DNA of 32,939 bases from Sulfuricaulis sp. (GTDB lineage Bacteria; Pseudomonadota; Gammaproteobacteria; Acidiferrobacterales; Sulfurifustaceae), in assembly GCA_024654125.1 (NCBI GenBank), contig JANLIC010000032.1, positions 1-32,939 on the forward strand, in the 5' to 3' direction. The notes beneath the pieces are model-generated. The model had not been told where the DNA came from, did not search any database, and saw only the letters and a list, made by a program, of their open reading frames with translations. Of this stretch, positions 15,394 through 24,210 are shown piece after piece. Positions within the stretch are counted from its first letter, which is position 1. The number at the start of each line of letters is the position of its first letter. A program made the translations under genes and the position numbers.

Positions 15394-17172
15394 TCAATTA
15401 TTACTTCTACAATCTAATTCGCTAGCTTGCGTATCGCGGAATTGATTGCGGTACAGTCCGGCATAAATTCCGTTGCGCGCCAGCAGCTCACGGTGTGAAC
15501 CGCTTTCCACCACGCGCCCCTGCGCCAACACCACGATCCGGTCGGCGTGCTCGACGGTGGACAGACGGTGCGCGATCACCAGCGTGGTCCGGTGCTCCAT
15601 GAGTTTTTCCAGCGCTGCCTGCACCAAGCGTTCGGATTCCGTATCGAGGGACGACGTGGCTTCATCGAGAATCAGGATCGGCGCGTCCTTGTACAAGGCA
15701 CGTGCGATGGCGATACGTTGGCGTTGCCCGCCCGACAGCAGCGCGCCGCGTTCGCCCACGCGCGTATCCAGCCCTTCCGACAGCCGTTCCACAAATTCAA
15801 GCACATGCGCCGCCCGCGCCGCTTCCATCAGCCGTTCCTCGTCGATGGCACCCTCTTCGCCGTAAGCGATGTTGTGCCGGATGGATTCATCGAACAGGAT
15901 ATTCTCCTGACCGACGAGCGCGATCTGCCGGCGCAGACTGGCGAGGGTCAGGTCGTTGATGTCGGTGTCATCGAGCCGGATCACACCACGGTCGGCACGG
16001 TAGAATCGCGGCAGCAGGCTCACGATGGTGCTCTTGCCGCTTCCCGATTGTCCGACCAGCGCCAGTACCTGACCGGGCTCGACGGCGAAGGAAATATCTT
16101 CCAGTACGTCCCGCTCGGCGCCAGGATAACGAAAACCGACTCCCCGATATTCAACGCGGCCGCGCGCGCGGTCGAGTGTCACCGTGCCGGTTTCCACCTC
16201 CGGTGCCGTATCGAGCACGGCGAAAGTACTTTGCGCCGCCGCCAGGGACGTCTGGATGATTTCATTGACGCGCGCCAACCGCCGGCTCGGACCCATGATC
16301 CACAAGGCCGCGATGATATAAGAGGTGAACGTTCCCGCGCTGATCTCGCCCGAGAGCAGCGCAATATAAATTACCAGCCCAAGCGCGATGGAGCCCGCGA
16401 ATTGCAACAAGCCCATGCCGATCGCGGACACGGCCACCTTGCGCAGCGTCTGGCGGCGGTTCTTCTCATTGCCGCGCGCGAACGCGCGGATTTCCGCTGG
16501 TTCTCCGCCGAAGGCCTTGACCACGCGCTGGCCATCGCTCGCTTCGCGCACCACCTGCGATATTTCGCTCATACTCGTCTGGATCTCGAGACTGGCGCTC
16601 AGGAAACGCCGGTTCATGGCGCGCAGCAGCAAGGTCGTGACCGGCAACAGCACGGCAAACACCAGCGTGAGTTTCCAGTTGAGGTACAGCAGCCACGCGG
16701 CGAGCGCCAGCAGCGTGAGTCCGTCGCCGATCACGACGTAGGGCACCTGGGTGACGCCGGCGGCGATCTGTTCGACGTCATAAAGGAGACGGGAGATCAG
16801 GCCTCCCGAGGGGCTCGAATCGTAATACCGACTGGGGAGATACAGCATGCGCCGGAAAATGTTGTTACGCAGATCAAACGTGACGCGCCGACCTATCCAG
16901 GCGGTGCCATACTGCGCGAAAAAGTTTCCGATCCCGCGCGCCAGAAACATCAGCACAATCAGCGGTGGAATAATCTTGATCGTGGCGGGATCGCGCTGCA
17001 CAAAGCCTTCGTCCATGAGCGGCTTCATCAAGGCCGTGAAACCGGCGGCGGACGCCGACAGGACTATCATGCCGATGACGGCAATGACGAACATCCATTT
17101 GTACGGCCAGGCGTAAGTGAGCAGCCGGCGATACAGCTGCAGGTTGGCGTTGGCCACCGGGGATTTATTCAC
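15394..17172 (-). CDS. msbA: Lipid A export ATP-binding/permease protein MsbA
   Basis: This 592-residue ABC half-transporter flips lipid A-core across the inner membrane as a homodimer. Six membrane helices fill residues 20-310. The nucleotide-binding domain has Walker A VGQSGSGKST (about 373-382), Q-loop LVGQENILFDESI, signature LLSGGQRQRIAIARAL, Walker B ILILDEATSSLD and H-loop IAHRLST. Adjacency to lpxK and kdsB supports the lipid A role over a generic drug exporter. The start overlaps the exbD stop by 8 bp, so it is coupled to exbD. In the Pseudomonas arrangement I recall, exbD is followed directly by lpxK; msbA is extra here but matches the E. coli msbA-lpxK pair. Confidence 0.94.
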   Translation of the reverse strand: MNKSPVANANLQLYRRLLTYAWPYKWMFVIAVIGMIVLSASAAGFTALMKPLMDEGFVQRDPATIKIIPPLIVLMFLARGIGNFFAQYGTAWIGRRVTFDLRNNIFRRMLYLPSRYYDSSPSGGLISRLLYDVEQIAAGVTQVPYVVIGDGLTLLALAAWLLYLNWKLTLVFAVLLPVTTLLLRAMNRRFLSASLEIQTSMSEISQVVREASDGQRVVKAFGGEPAEIRAFARGNEKNRRQTLRKVAVSAIGMGLLQFAGSIALGLVIYIALLSGEISAGTFTSYIIAALWIMGPSRRLARVNEIIQTSLAAAQSTFAVLDTAPEVETGTVTLDRARGRVEYRGVGFRYPGAERDVLEDISFAVEPGQVLALVGQSGSGKSTIVSLLPRFYRADRGVIRLDDTDINDLTLASLRRQIALVGQENILFDESIRHNIAYGEEGAIDEERLMEAARAAHVLEFVERLSEGLDTRVGERGALLSGGQRQRIAIARALYKDAPILILDEATSSLDTESERLVQAALEKLMEHRTTLVIAHRLSTVEHADRIVVLAQGRVVESGSHRELLARNGIYAGLYRNQFRDTQASELDCRSNN

Positions 17173-17596
17173 GCGCCGCTTGTCCGGCCGGCTGCTGGGT
17201 GGCGAAGGTCAGGCGGGTGAAACCGAGACGGCGCGCCGCGTCCATGACGCGGATGACAGCTTCATGCGGGGTCTGGGCATCGGCATGAACGACAACCAAC
17301 GGATCCTTGTTGCTGCCAGCAGCGCGCGTCAACGCCGCGCGCAATACCTCCGGCGTGGCGTTCAGCAATTGCTGTTCGCCGATATAAATCTGGCCCTTGG
17401 CGTCGATGGTCACGCGTAGCGACGGCAGATTCTCCTTCACCTCGGCCGACGCCTCGGGCAGGCGGATGCTCAACCGCGCCTCGTTCGAAAAGCTGGTGGT
17501 GACGACGAGGAAGATCAACGTCATCAACAGCACGTCGATCAGCGGTATCAGATTCAGTTCCGGTTCTTCGTCAGGGATGGCGGTGCGGAAATTCAT
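17165..17596 (-). CDS. exbD: Biopolymer transport protein ExbD/TolR family
   Basis: This 143-residue protein has a short cytoplasmic N-terminus, a single membrane helix LIPLIDVLLMTLIFLVVTT carrying the conserved Asp (in LIDVLL) that conducts protons, and a periplasmic domain ending in LTFATQQPAG. It forms the proton-driven stator with ExbB to energise TonB-type transport or a related envelope process. ATG at 17596 matches the family N-terminus (NFRTAIPDEEPELNLIP); a TTG four codons earlier is an alternative. Its stop overlaps msbA. Normally exbB and exbD are nearly contiguous, but here about 500 bp of repeat lies between them. Confidence 0.93.
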   Translation of the reverse strand: MNFRTAIPDEEPELNLIPLIDVLLMTLIFLVVTTSFSNEARLSIRLPEASAEVKENLPSLRVTIDAKGQIYIGEQQLLNATPEVLRAALTRAAGSNKDPLVVVHADAQTPHEAVIRVMDAARRLGFTRLTFATQQPAGQAARE

Positions 17597-17787
17597 GTAC
17601 CGATTCAATCACCCTCATGCTCGCGTTCGCCGCCTTCGTGCCTGTGTTGACTTCTCTGCGCACGCAAACTAAGCGACAGATAAGTTTGGTTCATTCCGGG
17701 GGCCGCGAGCGACTCGCGACGGTCGCCGCCTCCACAATGTATATTCCCGCTACATGGCGCCCGTCTCGTCGGCGGCTTGCGGCGATT

Positions 17788-18142
17788 CGCCGGTCGCATC
17801 CCCACTGCGTGGGGGCGCCCCGGAGCGTTGGCCGAGGGACCCGCGACGCGGGATCGGCCAGCGGAGGGGACGCCAGCGACTGCAAACGGGGCGCCTGCAT
17901 CCCGCACAGCGGTCGCATCCCCTGCGGGGGCCCTGCTCCGCGCCGTGCGGTCACCATCTCCGCGGCTCACGCCGCTATTCCCATTAGGACTCATGGGTGC
18001 GCGCCGGAGCGTGGCGCGCGGGACCCGCGCCAGCGGGATCGCGCAGCGGAGGCGCCAATGACGACCGCATGACCGGCGCGCTACATCCCGCCTCACGGTC
18101 GCATCCCCACTCCGTGGGGCCCCTGCTCCGCGCTCGGCGGGC
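17788..18142. repeat. Tandem GC-rich structured repeat between exbB and exbD
   Basis: Two units of about 200 bp can be aligned. Unit 1 has GGTCGCATCCCCACTGCGTG (17792) and CCGGAGCG, then TGGCCGA...TCGGCCA enclosing CCCGCGACGCGGG. Unit 2 has GCCGGAGCGTGGCGCGCGG (18003) enclosing CCCGCGCCAGCGGG. Both continue to a CATCCCGC...GGTCGCATCCCC stretch (17899 and 18085) and CCTGCTCCGCGC. Each unit holds several hairpins. The second unit runs into exbB and supplies its last codons. No protein-like frame with family signal is present across 17597-18092. Confidence 0.82.
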
Positions 18143-18767
18143 GTCCTGCTTCCTCATCATGCTCGCGCTCGCCTTGCAGAACTTCCACCAGTTTAATTGC
18201 CTCCGACTCCATGTCGATGATGAGTTCATTCACACGCCCGCGGAAATAACGATAGAACATGACGCTCGGAATCGCGACCGCCAAACCGGCGGCGGTGGTA
18301 ATCAGCGCGGTGGAGATGCCGGCGGCAACAATGGAAGGATCGCCCACGCCGTGCTGACCGATGCCGGAGAACATCTGGATCATACCGATCACGGTCCCAA
18401 ACAGGCCCAGGAACGGCGAGATGGCAGCAATGGTGCCCAGGCTGCGCAGGTAGCGCTCCAGCTCCGGCACCACGTGACGCCCGGTGGTTTCAATGGCCTC
18501 CTTGACGATTTCCCGATCATGATCGCGGTTGACCAGGCCCGCGGCCAGAATCCGGCCGAGCGGCGAGTTGTCGCGCAGTGCCGTTAAATGTGCGGGCTCG
18601 AGTTGGTTGCGCTCCAGCAACTGCATGACCTGAGCCAGCAAATTGGGTGGAGCCACGTTTTTTTTCTGTAGCGACCAGAAACGTTCCCCGATGATCGCCA
18701 GGGCCGCGACGGAACACAGGATGATCGGCCACATGACCCATCCCCCTGCCTTGATAAGCTCGAACAT
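18093..18767 (-). CDS. exbB: Biopolymer transport protein ExbB (MotA/TolQ/ExbB proton channel)
   Basis: This 224-residue protein begins MFELIKAGGWVMWPIILCSV, a first membrane helix, and has the two further helices of the family in TIAAISPFLGLFGTVIGMI and GISTALITTAAGLAVAIPSV, with the conserved Thr/Ala proton-path residues. It assembles the ExbB-ExbD proton channel. The ATG at 18767 gives the standard N-terminus; codons further upstream are not family-like. The C-terminus after EREHDEEA reads GRPPSAEQGPHGVGMRP, where the last dozen or so residues come from the repeat lying between exbB and exbD, so the original stop has been replaced. Downstream distance to exbD is unusual (about 500 bp). Confidence 0.93.
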   Translation of the reverse strand: MFELIKAGGWVMWPIILCSVAALAIIGERFWSLQKKNVAPPNLLAQVMQLLERNQLEPAHLTALRDNSPLGRILAAGLVNRDHDREIVKEAIETTGRHVVPELERYLRSLGTIAAISPFLGLFGTVIGMIQMFSGIGQHGVGDPSIVAAGISTALITTAAGLAVAIPSVMFYRYFRGRVNELIIDMESEAIKLVEVLQGEREHDEEAGRPPSAEQGPHGVGMRP

Positions 18768-19105
18768 GCCGTGATTCCCAGGAAGAAAAGCGCGGCTAGC
18801 GCCCCGTGCCCGAGGCAAACGCTCCTTCGGCAATGGGCGCAGGTAGCCGCAATGAACTATGTTCCCTTGGGCGCTACTGCCGCCGTCTCCGAAGGGGCTG
18901 CCACCGCCCGAGGCGCAAGCTCTTTCGGCGGTGGCAGCCGGTGCGACTCAAAGAACTTAGTCCTCTGTGGCAGCCCGGCGTACTCCCTCCGAAGGAGCTT
19001 CGCCACGAGAGGGAGTCGCCCTGCACCTCAAGATCCGGCGGCTACTGTAACAGACACTGCCGAATCCTCAAAGACAGTGGAGCAAAAAAAGGATGTTGCG
19101 GCCGG
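18768..19105. other. comEC-exbB gap without a gene
   Basis: This 338-bp gap contains the third copy of the structured repeat (18891-19020) plus short flanks. A weak GGGA ribosome-site match lies near 18778 upstream of exbB. I see no convincing promoter consensus, and the open frames across it carry no family signal. Confidence 0.5.
18891..19020. repeat. Structured repeat, GAGGCGATAGCTCTTTC family, third copy
   Basis: GGCTGCCACCGCC (18896-18908) pairs perfectly with 18927-18939 around an 18-base loop that contains the family core. A second hairpin near 18980-19016 pairs ACTCCCTC with GAGGGAGT around CGAAGGAGCTTCG. Compared with the copies at 7447-7669, both stems change in sequence but stay paired. 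Confidence 0.88.
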
Positions 19106-21385
19106 TCACGGCGTATACCAATAGCGTCGGTGCCGGTCCCGGTACGCGGCGATATCCAGTCCATCGGCGCGTAACCGGATTTCCAGTGCGCCGGCAGAGG
19201 CGGAATCATGCCATTGCATCCCGCGCCCGGCGTAGCGCCGGACAACATCGGGATGCGGATGACGATAACGGTTGCGGTAACCGACCGGGAATAACACATG
19301 GCGCGGCGCGACCGCTTCGATAAATCCGGGCGTGGAAGATGTTTTGCTGCCATGATGCGGTGCCACCAGGATTTCCGCACGCAGGCTCTCTCCCCATTGC
19401 TCCACCAGGCTTTTTTCCGCCCTGGCTTCGATATCGCCCGGTAAAAGAATGTTTCCGTAGCGGCTGCGGACCAACAACACGCAGGAGGAGTTGTTCGGAC
19501 GCCTGGCGCCGATATTCTCCGGAGCCAGTATCAGGAAATCCACCCCGTCCCAGTTCCACGATATTCCGCGTTGGCATGGCTCCGCGCCGGACAGAACTTC
19601 CGGTACGCTGGTAATAATTCTGTCCACGGGCAAGGCGCGCAACACGGATTCCACGCCGCCGAAGTGATCGTTATCACCGTGGCTGATCAATAACGCATCG
19701 AGGCGGCGCACGCCGCTGGCGCGCAGGTAAGGCACAACGACCGCCTTCCCGGTGTCAAATTCGCCGTAGCGCGGTCCCGCGTCGAACAATAAAGTATGCC
19801 CCTGGGTGCGGACGACAGCCGCGAGCCCCTGACCGACATCGAGCAAAGTAAACCACGCCTCCCCCGGTGCAGGACCGGACGGCCGGATCAGAAACAGCGG
19901 CAGCAACCACACCGCGCCGACCCAGCGCGCCGGCCACCCGCGCGGTGCCAACACCAACATCACACCCACAACACCGCACAGCAGCGCCCACCACGGCGGC
20001 GCCGGCTGCGACCACTGACCGAATGACAATTCCGCCAGCCATGCCAACGCTAGCCATAACCAGTGCAGCAACCAGGCCGCGAGTTGGAACAGAAATCCGG
20101 AAACGTCCGGCGCGACGCTCAGCAGAAGCGCGCCCAGCAGCGTCAGTGGCACCGCCATCAGATCGAATATCGGCACCGCCAGCATGTTTGCTACCGGCGC
20201 CACCAGCGAAACCTGCTGAAACATCGCCAGCATCAGCGGCAGCATGCCAAGCGCGATGGCCCACTGGATGTAGCCGAGTTTCCAAGCCAGCGGTTTGGTC
20301 GAGCGTCCGCCCTGGATCACCAGCAGTATCACGGCTACCACCGCGAACGACAGCCAGAACCCCACGGCCATGACCGCGAGCGGATCGTAGACCAGCACCG
20401 CCAGCCCGGCCACCGCCAGCAAATATGAAGAGCGGAAACGCCGGCGCAGGAGGATGCCGGACATGGCCACGGCCAGCATGATGAGCGCGCGTTGTGTGGG
20501 GACCGTGAAACCGGCCAGTGCGGCGTAATAAGTGGCGGCCAGCAGCGCACAGATCGCGCCGAACTGGGGTGCCGGCAAGCGCAAAACCGTCGACCCCGGC
20601 AGCGCCCACAGCCAGCGCGCCATGAAAAACACAATACCGGCGATCAGACTGATGTGCAGACCGGAAATGGCGACCAGATGCAGGGTGCCGGTGCGTCGTA
20701 ACACTTCCCACTGCTCGGCGCCAAGACCGCGCCCGTCGCCGTTGGCCAGTGCCACAATGATACCGGCGTAATCGTTGCCGGGCAGGCGTTCACGAATGCG
20801 CTCGCCCAGGTTCTGGCGCAGGCGATCGATGTCATGCCACACCGGTTCCCGGTCGAGGTGTTGCGGCGCCACGTCGTCGCGCACGTAACCTTTGGCACGA
20901 ATCCGGTCCCGAAACAAATGCGCTTCGTAGTCGAATCCGCCGGGATTCTGGTAACCGTGCGGGCGTTTGAGGCGCACCTTCAGACGCCAAGTCTCCCCCG
21001 CGCGCGGCTGAAAGCCGGGCGTTCTACTGGTGAGCAGAATCCGCCGGGGGATCGCCACCGGCTGGCCTTCGCCTTCGGCGCGTGTCACCTCCAATTCAAA
21101 GCGCTGGCCGTAGTCCGCCCGGCGAGGGATATCGGCGATGACCCCCTCGACCACCAGGTCCCGGCCCTCAAGTTCGCGCGGCAGAACCTCCTCCAGGATT
21201 AAACCAGCACGGAAACCCGCCCACGTCACGCCGGCGACAAAGAACAACGCCATGAACCATCGGGGACGGCGGAGCGCCAACCACAGGAGCGGCAACAGCA
21301 ACAGCGACCACCACAGAGAAGGCAGCATGGCCAGCTGCTGTACCAGCAGCACTCCGGCGAGGAAGGCCAGTGTGGCGACGCGGAT
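19106..21385 (-). CDS. comEC: DNA internalization-related competence protein ComEC/Rec2
   Basis: ComEC forms the inner-membrane channel for single-stranded DNA during natural transformation. The protein has N-terminal membrane segments and an OB-like periplasmic region (about 70-190), a Competence domain with HLVAISGLHISLIAG and many helices, and a C-terminal metallo-beta-lactamase-like domain with LLDVGQGLAAVV, LLISHGDNDHFGG and APHHGSKTS. Start is uncertain: a GTG at 21352 gives 748 residues but lacks a ribosome site and truncates the first hydrophobic segment, while AAGGAG at 21397-21392 precisely precedes an ATC at 21385 that would begin IRVATLAFLAGVLLVQQ, the expected family start. I use 21385 provisionally. 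Divergent from the DUF2062 gene. Confidence 0.9.
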   Translation of the reverse strand: MRVATLAFLAGVLLVQQLAMLPSLWWSLLLLPLLWLALRRPRWFMALFFVAGVTWAGFRAGLILEEVLPRELEGRDLVVEGVIADIPRRADYGQRFELEVTRAEGEGQPVAIPRRILLTSRTPGFQPRAGETWRLKVRLKRPHGYQNPGGFDYEAHLFRDRIRAKGYVRDDVAPQHLDREPVWHDIDRLRQNLGERIRERLPGNDYAGIIVALANGDGRGLGAEQWEVLRRTGTLHLVAISGLHISLIAGIVFFMARWLWALPGSTVLRLPAPQFGAICALLAATYYAALAGFTVPTQRALIMLAVAMSGILLRRRFRSSYLLAVAGLAVLVYDPLAVMAVGFWLSFAVVAVILLVIQGGRSTKPLAWKLGYIQWAIALGMLPLMLAMFQQVSLVAPVANMLAVPIFDLMAVPLTLLGALLLSVAPDVSGFLFQLAAWLLHWLWLALAWLAELSFGQWSQPAPPWWALLCGVVGVMLVLAPRGWPARWVGAVWLLPLFLIRPSGPAPGEAWFTLLDVGQGLAAVVRTQGHTLLFDAGPRYGEFDTGKAVVVPYLRASGVRRLDALLISHGDNDHFGGVESVLRALPVDRIITSVPEVLSGAEPCQRGISWNWDGVDFLILAPENIGARRPNNSSCVLLVRSRYGNILLPGDIEARAEKSLVEQWGESLRAEILVAPHHGSKTSSTPGFIEAVAPRHVLFPVGYRNRYRHPHPDVVRRYAGRGMQWHDSASAGALEIRLRADGLDIAAYRDRHRRYWYTP

Positions 21386-21438
21386 GACAGGCTCCTTGGC
21401 TGTTATTTTTGTTTCGTGAGAATATACACCAGTAATTT

Positions 21439-21960
21439 ATGGCAAAAAAATACATCAGGCGATACCTCCCGGACCCCCACAAGATCCGCGAACACAAGCA
21501 TCTGCGAATTTTCGGCACGCTACTGCACGAGCCCAACCTGTGGCACCTGAACCGCCGTTCGGCCTCGGGCGCGTTCGCCGTTGGCCTGTTCATGGCCTTC
21601 GTGCCGATGCCATTCCAGATGATTCCCGCGGCGGCCTTGGCCATCCTGCTGCGCGTCAATCTGCCGATTTCGGTGGCGCTGGTGTGGATCACCAATCCAC
21701 TCACGCTAGCGCCGGTTTCCTACTTTTGCTACCACCTTGGAGCCTGGGTGCTGGATACGCCGGTACACGCGGTTGAATTTGAAATCTCATGGGAGTGGAT
21801 CAGTACGGAACTGATCCGCATATGGAAACCCTTCCTGCTCGGCTCATTGCTGGTGAGCGCCATGAGTGCCGCCGCCGGTTATTTCGGCATACGTGCCCTG
21901 TGGCGCTGGCATGTCATCCGCGACTGGGAAAAAAGGAAAAAGGAAAGGGCAAAAACCTAG
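21439..21960 (+). CDS. DUF2062 domain-containing inner-membrane protein
   Basis: This 173-residue protein belongs to the DUF2062 family, of unknown biochemical function. A basic N-terminus (KKYIRRYLPDPHKIREHKHL) precedes SASGAFAVGLFMAFVPMPFQ, a first hydrophobic pair, the conserved VWITNPLTLAPVSYFCYHLG motif, and a last helix near 130-155. The tail is lysine-rich. It occurs beside comEC and the lol genes in Pseudomonas-type genomes, here divergent from comEC with about 50-85 bp between starts. Links to lipoprotein or envelope assembly are only suggested by the neighbours. Its 3' end is followed by a large palindromic repeat. Confidence 0.9.
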   Translation: MAKKYIRRYLPDPHKIREHKHLRIFGTLLHEPNLWHLNRRSASGAFAVGLFMAFVPMPFQMIPAAALAILLRVNLPISVALVWITNPLTLAPVSYFCYHLGAWVLDTPVHAVEFEISWEWISTELIRIWKPFLLGSLLVSAMSAAAGYFGIRALWRWHVIRDWEKRKKERAKT

Positions 21961-21967
21961 TTTATCT

Positions 21968-22113
21968 TGAAGCTTCTCAAAAACGTCGCGAGCGGCCGTC
22001 AGCCGGGTGAGGACGGAGCGCAGGAACCGGAGTGTACACGGTAAGTACATGAGGATTCCGAGCTCCGCCCGATCCCGGATCACGGACGCGCAGCAGTTTT
22101 TGGGAAGCTTCTA
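21968..22113. repeat. Large palindromic repeat downstream of DUF2062, overlapping the lolD stop
   Basis: GAAGCTTCTCAAAAAC near 21969-21984 is complementary, with one mismatch, to GTTTTTGGGAAGCTTC near 22095-22110. The interior has GGAACCGGAGTGTACACGG and GTACATGAGGATTCCG, a second imperfect pair. The wording resembles a widespread proteobacterial repeat, recalled from memory. It fills the convergent DUF2062-lolD gap, and the lolD stop (22111-22113) directly follows the terminal GAAGCTTC. Confidence 0.75.
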
Positions 22114-22914
22114 GGCGGACTTGAGCACGCCGTCTTCAAGCTTGAGCACTCGATCCATTCTGCCCGCGAGCGCGGGATCATGGGTGGCGATGACGAAACA
22201 GGTCTCGAGCTCACGGTTCAGTTCCAGCATCAGCTCGTAGATATTCTGTGCGTTCTCGCGATCGAGATTGCCGGTCGGCTCGTCCGCCAACACGCACAGG
22301 GGGCGCGTCACCATGGCGCGTGCCACCGCGGCGCGCTGGCGTTCACCGCCCGAAAGTTCTCCCGGCCGGTGATGCAGACGTCCTTCGAGTCCAACACGCG
22401 TGAGCATGGCCTGCGCCCGCGAAATCGCCTCCGCCGTCGGGGCGCGCCGCACCAGCAGTGGCATGGCGACATTTTCCAGCGCGGTAAATTCATTCAGCAA
22501 GTGATGAAACTGGTAAATGAATCCCAGTAGGCGGTTACGCAACTGGCTAACTTCCGCCTGGTTCATTTTCGTCAGGTCTTGCCCGTCAATTTCCACCTGC
22601 CCCGCCGTGGGCCGGTCCAGGCCACCGAGCAAGTGCAGCAGCGTGCTCTTGCCCGAACCGGAGGCGCCGACAATGGCCACGCGTTCGCCCGGCGCGATCC
22701 GCAAGTACACGCCTTTTAACACGTGCACATTAAACGAACCCTCATCAAAGATTTTCTGCAGGCCGGTGGCACGCAGGATGTATTTTTTTTCCGACTTATC
22801 CGCCGTGGTCGACGTCTCGGTCGCGAGATTTTTATCCGCCGGGGCAACAATCTCGACGGCGTCATTCTCCACCGCACTAATTGCCTTCCCTTTCTTTTCT
22901 GTTTTCCGAATCAT
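22111..22914 (-). CDS. lolD: Lipoprotein-releasing system ATP-binding protein LolD
   Basis: LolD is the ATPase that, with LolC/E, extracts outer-membrane lipoproteins from the inner membrane and hands them to LolA. The protein has Walker [20 protein letters not shown], the LolD-typical [19 protein letters not shown], the signature [16 protein letters not shown], Walker [13 protein letters not shown] and the H-loop THD. It is 267 residues, with about 42 low-complexity residues at the N-terminus not found in E. coli LolD (233); the ATG lies in an ATGA overlap with the lolC/E stop, which supports that start. A later start could exist. Its last codons abut the palindromic repeat. Confidence 0.94.
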   Translation of the reverse strand: MIRKTEKKGKAISAVENDAVEIVAPADKNLATETSTTADKSEKKYILRATGLQKIFDEGSFNVHVLKGVYLRIAPGERVAIVGASGSGKSTLLHLLGGLDRPTAGQVEIDGQDLTKMNQAEVSQLRNRLLGFIYQFHHLLNEFTALENVAMPLLVRRAPTAEAISRAQAMLTRVGLEGRLHHRPGELSGGERQRAAVARAMVTRPLCVLADEPTGNLDRENAQNIYELMLELNRELETCFVIATHDPALAGRMDRVLKLEDGVLKSA

Positions 22915-24155
22915 TCGTAGCGCAAGGCCTCGGCCGGTTGCACCTTGGAGGCGCGCCAGGCCGGATAGAGGGCAGACAGCAGGCCCAAAACCAGCGAGCA
23001 GCCCGACACCAGAAATACGTCGGACCAGTGCAGGTCGGATGGCAGCTCGCTGATGAAATAGACATCCGCCGCGAGAAACGACGTGCTGAACAGACTTTCG
23101 ATGCCGTGCACGATGGGCTCGACGTTAAGCGCCAGCAAAATGCCGCAAACCGACCCCACCAGTGTGCCCACCACGCCGACGACGGAGCCGTGCGCAAGAA
23201 ATATCCCCATGATGCTGTTCGGGCTGGCGCCGAGCGTGCGCAGGATGGCAATATCGGCGCGTTTTTCGGTGACCACGACCACCAGCGTGGACACCACGTT
23301 GAACATGGCGACGGTGACGATCAGCAGCAGGATCACGAACATCACGGTTTTTTCGATCTTGAGGGCGCGAAAGAAGTTGCGGTGCTCGCGCGTCCAGTCG
23401 CGCGTCAGATACTTCGGCCCCAGATCCGCCTCCAGTTCATGGGCCACCCGCGGGGCGGCATCGAGATCGTCGAGCTTCAGGCGCAACCCACTGATCTGAT
23501 CGCCCATCTGGTAGAGCCTGGCGGCATCGTCGAGATGCATCAACACCAGACCGCTGTCGTATTCATGCATGTCCATCCTGAAAATGCCGACCACGGTAAA
23601 GCGCTTGAAGCGCGGCACCAGGCCGGCGGGCGTCACCAGCGCTTGCGGAATGACGAGCGACACCGGCGAACCGAGGGCGAGATCGAGTTTCCAGGCGAGC
23701 GCGCTGCCGATCACGATACCGAATTCACCGGGCTTCAACGCTTCCAGCGTTCCCTCGATCATGCGACTGCCGAATTCGGACACCTGCACTTCCTCCGCCG
23801 GCAGCACGCCGCGCACCATCACGCCGCTTACGGTCTTGCCGCGCGACATCATGCCCTGCCCGGCGATGTAGGGCGCGCGCCCGGTGACGTGCGGGTTCTG
23901 GATGCGCCCGGCCGTACCCTTCCAGTCCTGGAGCTGACCGGTGGTTTCGGTGATGGTGACATGCGAAATCACACCGAGGATGCGGCCACGCAGCTCCTTG
24001 CCAAAGCCGTTCATTACCGACATCGTGGTGATGAGCGCGGTGATGCCGAGCGTGATGCCGAGTATCGAGATGAGCGAGATGAAGGATATGAAGTGACTGC
24101 GTTTGCGCGCGCGCGTGTAGCGCAGACCGACGAAAATCTCAAACGGACGGATCAT
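22911..24155 (-). CDS. Lipoprotein-releasing system transmembrane protein LolC/LolE family
   Basis: This 414-residue MacB/FtsX-type permease opens [20 protein letters not shown], the LolC/E signature, then a first helix [20 protein letters not shown], a long periplasmic domain (about 50-270) and three C-terminal helices (around 275-400) ending in the [14 protein letters not shown] motif. It forms the membrane part of the Lol ABC transporter with LolD, whose ATG overlaps its TGA. Only one permease gene is present, so it may act as a homodimer (the LolF-type arrangement) unless a second copy lies elsewhere; I therefore do not choose between lolC and lolE. Confidence 0.93.
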   Translation of the reverse strand: MIRPFEIFVGLRYTRARKRSHFISFISLISILGITLGITALITTMSVMNGFGKELRGRILGVISHVTITETTGQLQDWKGTAGRIQNPHVTGRAPYIAGQGMMSRGKTVSGVMVRGVLPAEEVQVSEFGSRMIEGTLEALKPGEFGIVIGSALAWKLDLALGSPVSLVIPQALVTPAGLVPRFKRFTVVGIFRMDMHEYDSGLVLMHLDDAARLYQMGDQISGLRLKLDDLDAAPRVAHELEADLGPKYLTRDWTREHRNFFRALKIEKTVMFVILLLIVTVAMFNVVSTLVVVVTEKRADIAILRTLGASPNSIMGIFLAHGSVVGVVGTLVGSVCGILLALNVEPIVHGIESLFSTSFLAADVYFISELPSDLHWSDVFLVSGCSLVLGLLSALYPAWRASKVQPAEALRYE

Positions 24156-24210
24156 GGCCCGGCATTAAACACAGATGAAATCATTAGCACAAGTGGCTCT
24201 TTAATATTAT

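Noticed and set aside
15547-17220. Long plus-strand open frame (over 550 codons) across msbA and exbD
   Set aside because: It is antisense to clearly coding msbA, has a His/Gln/Arg-heavy composition typical of GC-rich shadow frames and no family motif.
17605-18096. Open frames on both strands in the exbB-exbD gap
   Set aside because: Translations are Arg/Pro/Gly-rich readings of tandem repeats, lack ribosome sites and share no family pattern.
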